Assembly: GCA_041622675.1 (NCBI GenBank)
Contig: JBFJYH010000046.1
Span: 1 to 19,753, forward strand
DNA: 19,753 nt
Source of the DNA: Reddybacter sp041622675
GTDB lineage: Bacteria > Pseudomonadota > Gammaproteobacteria > Pseudomonadales > Porticoccaceae
Direction of reading: 5' to 3'
Numbering within the stretch: the first letter of the stretch is position 1; every line of letters starts with the position of its first letter. Below, in pieces: positions 16,645 to 19,753 of the stretch. The translations under genes were made by a program, and so were the position numbers. The notes below the pieces were generated by a model that did no database searches, had not been told where the DNA came from, and saw only the letters and a program-made list of their open reading frames with translations.

Positions 16645-17916
16645 ATGAATGACGCAACAACAGAGCAGTCAGAACACAGCATACGGACACAAGTCCGCGA
16701 GTGGATCGACGCTAATTGGGATCCCGACGCCAGCTTGCTGGATTGGCGCAATAAGCTTATCGATTCCGGCTGGGGTTGTGCCGCATGGCCCAAAGAGTGG
16801 TACGGGCGCGGGTTGAGCATTAGCCTCGGCGATGCTGTCGACGATGAACTACGCAAAGCTGGCGCCGTCAGCGTGGCAAAAACCGGCGTCAGAATGCTTG
16901 CCGCCGCGACGATTCTCGAACACGGCAATGCCATGCACAAAGGCAAATTTCTACGCCGTCTGCTCACCGGCGAAGATACCTGGTGTCAGTTATTCAGCGA
17001 ACCCGGCAGTGGCTCAGACCTCGCCGGGCTCACCACTCGGGCCGACTTTGACGGCGAAAATTGGGTACTCAACGGTCAGAAGGTTTGGACCACCAGTGCC
17101 CACCACGCCCAATACGGCATGGTGCTAACGCGCACCAATTGGGATGTGCCCAAGCACCAGGGCATGACTTACTTTCTTATCGATATGAACCAGCCCGGTG
17201 TCGAGGTTAGGCCCCTCAAGCAAATGAATGGCCACGCGTCCTTTAACGAAATCTTTTTTACCGATGCTAAAATAGCCCCTGAATTTATGCTCGACAAAGA
17301 GGGCAATGGCTGGAAAGTGGCAATGACCACCCTCGCCCACGAGCGCAGATTGTCAGACGGCCTTCGCTCCTGGGGCAAGTCTGAAAAAGGCGAGGGCCGT
17401 ATTTACGAAGAGTTGCGTGTCGAAATCGCCAGTGTGATGGAACCCTATAAATGGTATCCCCAACGAGCCGGGCGCGTTGATTTATTAATCGAGCGCGCCA
17501 AAGCCACGGGCAAGTACGACGACCCCACCGTGCGTCAGGCCATCGCCAAAGTATTGATGATGGCCAAGGCTGCCGAATGGACAGGCCGCCGCGTTAAAGC
17601 CGCCCAGGCTCTGGGCCGACCACCCGGGCCTGAAGGCTCTTTAGGTAAGCTTGCCGGCAGTCAGGTTGCCCGTCTCGCCGCACAGGCCCACACCTTAATT
17701 GCCGGTAACGACGCCCTGCTAACGGGTGACGATGGGGCTCTAGGCGGCATAATTAGTGAAGTCTTAGTCTCAACCCCCGCCGAGTCTATCGCCGGTGGCA
17801 CCGATGAAATACAGCGCAATATCATTGCCGAACGCAGTCTCGGTCTACCCAAAGAACCACGCACCGATGTCGACCGACCCTTTAGGGATGTGCCGAGAAA
17901 CACGGTCACTGAATAG
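16645..17916 (+). CDS. Acyl-CoA dehydrogenase, probable catalytic subunit
   Basis: This is a 423-residue acyl-CoA dehydrogenase. CQLFSEPGSGSDLAGL (114-129) and VLNGQKVWTTSAHHAQYG (141-158) form the flavin/substrate-binding middle domain. TTLAHERRLSDG (228-239) carries Glu233 at the isovaleryl-CoA-dehydrogenase-type base position. SIAGGTDEIQRNIIAERSLG (381-400) is the C-terminal FAD segment; it has Gly where MCAD has its catalytic Glu. A longer in-frame GTG start at 16501 is rejected because it would overlap the previous gene by 140 bases. ATG 16645 follows the previous TAA by two bases and has GGAG (16633-16636). The tight pairing argues for one alpha2beta2-type enzyme oxidising a bulky or branched acyl-CoA; the substrate is inferred only by class. 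Confidence 0.92.
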   Translation: MNDATTEQSEHSIRTQVREWIDANWDPDASLLDWRNKLIDSGWGCAAWPKEWYGRGLSISLGDAVDDELRKAGAVSVAKTGVRMLAAATILEHGNAMHKGKFLRRLLTGEDTWCQLFSEPGSGSDLAGLTTRADFDGENWVLNGQKVWTTSAHHAQYGMVLTRTNWDVPKHQGMTYFLIDMNQPGVEVRPLKQMNGHASFNEIFFTDAKIAPEFMLDKEGNGWKVAMTTLAHERRLSDGLRSWGKSEKGEGRIYEELRVEIASVMEPYKWYPQRAGRVDLLIERAKATGKYDDPTVRQAIAKVLMMAKAAEWTGRRVKAAQALGRPPGPEGSLGKLAGSQVARLAAQAHTLIAGNDALLTGDDGALGGIISEVLVSTPAESIAGGTDEIQRNIIAERSLGLPKEPRTDVDRPFRDVPRNTVTE

Positions 17917-17942
17917 CGAGAATAAATCACGTTCCTTTGGCT

Positions 17943-17961
17943 CGAAGGCTTCTAGCTTTCG
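17943..17961. other. Small hairpin after the acyl-CoA dehydrogenase operon
   Basis: CGAAGGC and GCTTTCG form a 7-bp stem (one G-T pair) with a TTCTA loop, 27 bases past the stop codon. It lies in the 172-base space between the convergent dehydrogenase and VOC genes. There is no T-run on either strand, so it is at best a weak terminator. Nothing else recognisable lies in that space. Confidence 0.25.
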
Positions 17962-18088
17962 GGCCGAGTTACCTTTAATAAAAACCACTGGCGCTTTCTT
18001 CGCAAACGTGCTCTTCACAGTCCTTCTCTCACAGAAGCTCTCTGACACTAGCTCTCTTCAAGAAAATACAGTACGTGGTTGCGCAGGG

Positions 18089-18586
18089 TCATCCATCTGT
18101 CAAACCTTCTTCCCCGTATTCATTAGCCGGCCCCTGCCCCTTCTCACCCAGGCGCCCCCGCTCGCCGAAATGCCCTTTACCGGGCACATAATTAAATTCA
18201 ACGCGAATGCCGTCGGGGTCTTCAAACAAAAACGAATAATAGCCGGGGGCAAAATGGGTGCCGTCCTCGGGAGCGTGAACAATATTGGCATTAAGCTGCG
18301 TGTCGACAAACTGATAAATACTGTCGACATCTTCTTTGCTGCGGGCGCGAAAACAAAAATGGTGAAGACCACTGGTATTTTGATCGAAGGCTTTATGTTG
18401 CTTATCTACCGGTGCGGTTCTCACCAAAATACCCGTGCGACTGCCAATGCAATACACTGTATTGTCATTGCGTATTAAGGTTTTCATTTCGAGAAAATGA
18501 CACAGTGCCTCCCAGAAAGGCAGGCAGCGTTCGCCGTCGTTCACGGTGAGTTGAATATGGGCGATGCCGTTAACGTCTACACTCAT
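18089..18586 (-). CDS. VOC-family (glyoxalase/dioxygenase fold) protein
   Basis: This 165-residue protein has the vicinal-oxygen-chelate fold of paired beta-alpha-beta-beta-beta modules. Module 1 begins GIAHIQLTV, with H10 as a likely metal ligand. Module 2 begins SGLHHFCFRA, with H75 or H76, and ends FEDPDGIRVEFNYV, with E130 as the last ligand. This pattern fits a metal-dependent enzyme such as a glyoxalase I, epimerase or extradiol dioxygenase. The specific reaction cannot be named. The last 30 residues are Gly-rich and charged and lie outside the fold. It is 45 bases downstream of a second VOC gene on the same strand, probably in one transcript. Confidence 0.85.
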   Translation of the reverse strand: MSVDVNGIAHIQLTVNDGERCLPFWEALCHFLEMKTLIRNDNTVYCIGSRTGILVRTAPVDKQHKAFDQNTSGLHHFCFRARSKEDVDSIYQFVDTQLNANIVHAPEDGTHFAPGYYSFLFEDPDGIRVEFNYVPGKGHFGERGRLGEKGQGPANEYGEEGLTDG

Positions 18587-18631
18587 TGATTCAGCCTTTT
18601 CTTGCCTTCAACTTAAACAAATGCCTTCAGT

Positions 18632-19039
18632 CTACAATTCTGGATCCTGTTGAAATTCAACAGTATTGCCCGCTGGGTCTGCGGCAAAAATAAATTGATC
18701 CATGCGCTGATATTCAATATTTTCGTTGCTCAAGTGTGTTTCAACAGCCTCAATATCTTCCACATAAAAAGCGGTGTGCGGCCCCATAGGGTCAAGGGGT
18801 TTACCGGCCAATTCCGGCAGCACTTTGCGTTCGCCATCCGACTCGTCACATTGAATAATATGTACCTGACCATTGGGAAACTGCATCCAGAAACCCGGAA
18901 TCAAGGCGGCGAGTTGTTCGGGAATATCGCGCTCAACGGTATTCACACCCAGTACGTCAACATAAAAACGGCGCATGGCGTCAACCTCAACGCGGCAACC
19001 GAGGGCGGAGTGGTTTAAGCGGGTGATTTTTATCATCAT
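18632..19039 (-). CDS. VOC-family protein, glyoxalase-like
   Basis: This 135-residue single-domain VOC protein has two beta-alpha-beta modules. ITRLNHSAL gives H10 as the likely first metal ligand, GPHTAFYV gives H88, and NTVEFQQDP gives E128. Length and layout resemble small glyoxalase/fosfomycin-resistance-type proteins, but the substrate is unknown. The minus-strand start region reads TTG-ATG-ATG-ATA. The ATG at 19039 is chosen because AGGA lies 5 bases before it; the next ATG, 8 bases from AGGA, is equally possible. It is the first gene of a likely two-gene VOC operon and is divergent from the NAD-kinase-like gene. Confidence 0.85.
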   Translation of the reverse strand: MMIKITRLNHSALGCRVEVDAMRRFYVDVLGVNTVERDIPEQLAALIPGFWMQFPNGQVHIIQCDESDGERKVLPELAGKPLDPMGPHTAFYVEDIEAVETHLSNENIEYQRMDQFIFAADPAGNTVEFQQDPEL

Positions 19040-19083
19040 CAATATCCTTTTATTTGTGCTTTATTAATTGATTCTGCGGCCAT

Positions 19084-19112
19084 ATTACCGCAAAGGCTTT
19101 GTAGCCTATAAT
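19084..19112 (+). promoter_or_regulatory. Probable sigma-70 promoter with an inverted repeat in its spacer
   Basis: A perfect -10 box TATAAT (19107-19112) lies 32 bases before the NAD-kinase-like start codon. At 17 bases upstream is ATTACC (19084-19089), a weak -35. AGGCT (19094-19098) and AGCCT (19103-19107) form a perfect 5-bp inverted repeat inside the spacer, touching the -10. It could be an operator. Confidence 0.5.
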
Positions 19113-19144
19113 CCCTGACTGAATAAATAAAACAGGAAGCCACT

Positions 19145-19753
19145 ATGGGTTCTCTCGGAATTATCGCCAACCCCATGTCGGGCCGTGACAGCCGTCGCCT
19201 CACCGCTCGCGCTGAGTCTGTCAGCCACGAAAGCAAACGCAACCAGATCAGCCGCATTGTCGTCGGTGCCGTAGCCACCGGCTGCACCCGCATACTGGCG
19301 CCCTATGATCCCCGCAGGCTAGTGCTCGGCGCTCTGGAAAACATGAACATCGGTGCCGAGGTTGAAGAGATTAGAAACCCCATCACCCACTCCGCTGAAG
19401 ATACCCGCCAGTCGGTGCGTGAAATGAAGGCCCGAGGCTGTGATGTAATTATTGTTATGGGCGGCGACGGCACCAGTCGTATCGTCACTCAAATTTGGCA
19501 AGACGTAGTGATGATGCCCCTGTCGACCGGCACCAATAATGTCTTTCCCCTGTGGATCGAACCCACTATCGCCGGTATGGCCGCCGGACTGGTGGCCAGT
19601 GGCAAGTTGTCGAAAGATGAAACCTGCGAGCGGTCGAAAATCATTACGGCCACGTTTGACAATGGAGAAAAAGATATCGCCCTGGTCGATGCGATCTTTT
19701 TACAGGGCGATAGAATCGGCAATCTCGGGCCCTTTGAACCGGAGTTTATGAAA
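19145..19753 (+). CDS. ATP-NAD kinase / AcoX-like protein, 5' part only
   Basis: The reading frame stays open from the ATG to the window end (203 codons), so the 3' part is missing. GIIANPMSGRDSRRL (5-19) opens the fold, MGGDGTSR (105-112) is the diacylglycerol/NAD-kinase-type GGDGT nucleotide motif, and PLSTGTNNVFP (125-135) matches the conserved GT-N-x-FP block. This pattern fits the AcoX branch of NAD kinase-like proteins, often found near acetoin or other catabolic genes. Whether it phosphorylates NAD is unknown. AGGA (19134-19137) lies 7 bases before the ATG. It is divergent from the VOC genes. Confidence 0.87.
   Translation, partial: MGSLGIIANPMSGRDSRRLTARAESVSHESKRNQISRIVVGAVATGCTRILAPYDPRRLVLGALENMNIGAEVEEIRNPITHSAEDTRQSVREMKARGCDVIIVMGGDGTSRIVTQIWQDVVMMPLSTGTNNVFPLWIEPTIAGMAAGLVASGKLSKDETCERSKIITATFDNGEKDIALVDAIFLQGDRIGNLGPFEPEFMK

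Noticed and set aside
17845..18048. 67-residue minus-strand frame between the dehydrogenase and VOC genes
   Set aside because: It starts on GTG with poor ribosome-site spacing, overlaps the dehydrogenase 3' end and has no recognisable motif. A remnant gene cannot be excluded.
17795..18478. 227-residue + strand frame spanning the end of the dehydrogenase and the VOC gene
   Set aside because: It overlaps two well-supported genes on both sides and shows no recognisable domain.

Overview
The window looks like chromosome from an aerobic gammaproteobacterium, probably marine and of the Cellvibrionales/Spongiibacteraceae kind. That placement is inferred from the ThiO-type thiamine operon, the phasin and acyl-CoA gene content and the protein style; no rRNA or other marker gene is present. 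No tRNA, CRISPR array, insertion sequence or phage gene was seen.

Region 1 (1-6670) is a thiamine biosynthesis operon on the + strand. It opens with the 3' half of a TPP riboswitch cut by the window start, followed by a leader hairpin that pairs with the thiC Shine-Dalgarno sequence. The order is thiC, thiO, thiS, thiG, thiE, thiF (fused to a rhodanese domain) and thiD. ThiC and ThiD supply the pyrimidine (HMP-PP). ThiO, ThiS, ThiF and ThiG build the thiazole from glycine, a ThiS thiocarboxylate and DXP. ThiE joins the two halves into thiamine phosphate. Most junctions overlap or nearly touch; a 108-base gap before thiF is the exception.

Region 2 (6671-14094) is a lipid or polyester storage neighbourhood. 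It holds an unnamed alpha/beta hydrolase and then a 1123-residue protein that fuses a PhaC-like alpha/beta hydrolase to a degenerate acyl-CoA-synthetase-like module and a lysine-rich tail. Convergent to it, across a strong bidirectional terminator, is a PhaF-type phasin with its own histone-like lysine-rich tail. A TetR regulator (PhaD-like) is transcribed divergently from the phasin, and an HSL-family esterase follows convergently. The large fusion next to the phasin is the most interesting part of the window.

Region 3 (14264-17916) holds an RluA-family pseudouridine synthase, then a tightly coupled pair of acyl-CoA dehydrogenase genes. Their active-site residues suggest one heteromeric enzyme, with only the second subunit carrying a recognisable catalytic Glu.

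Region 4 (17917-19753) has two VOC (glyoxalase-fold) genes in tandem on the minus strand. Divergent from them is the first part of an AcoX/ATP-NAD-kinase-like gene that runs off the window end.
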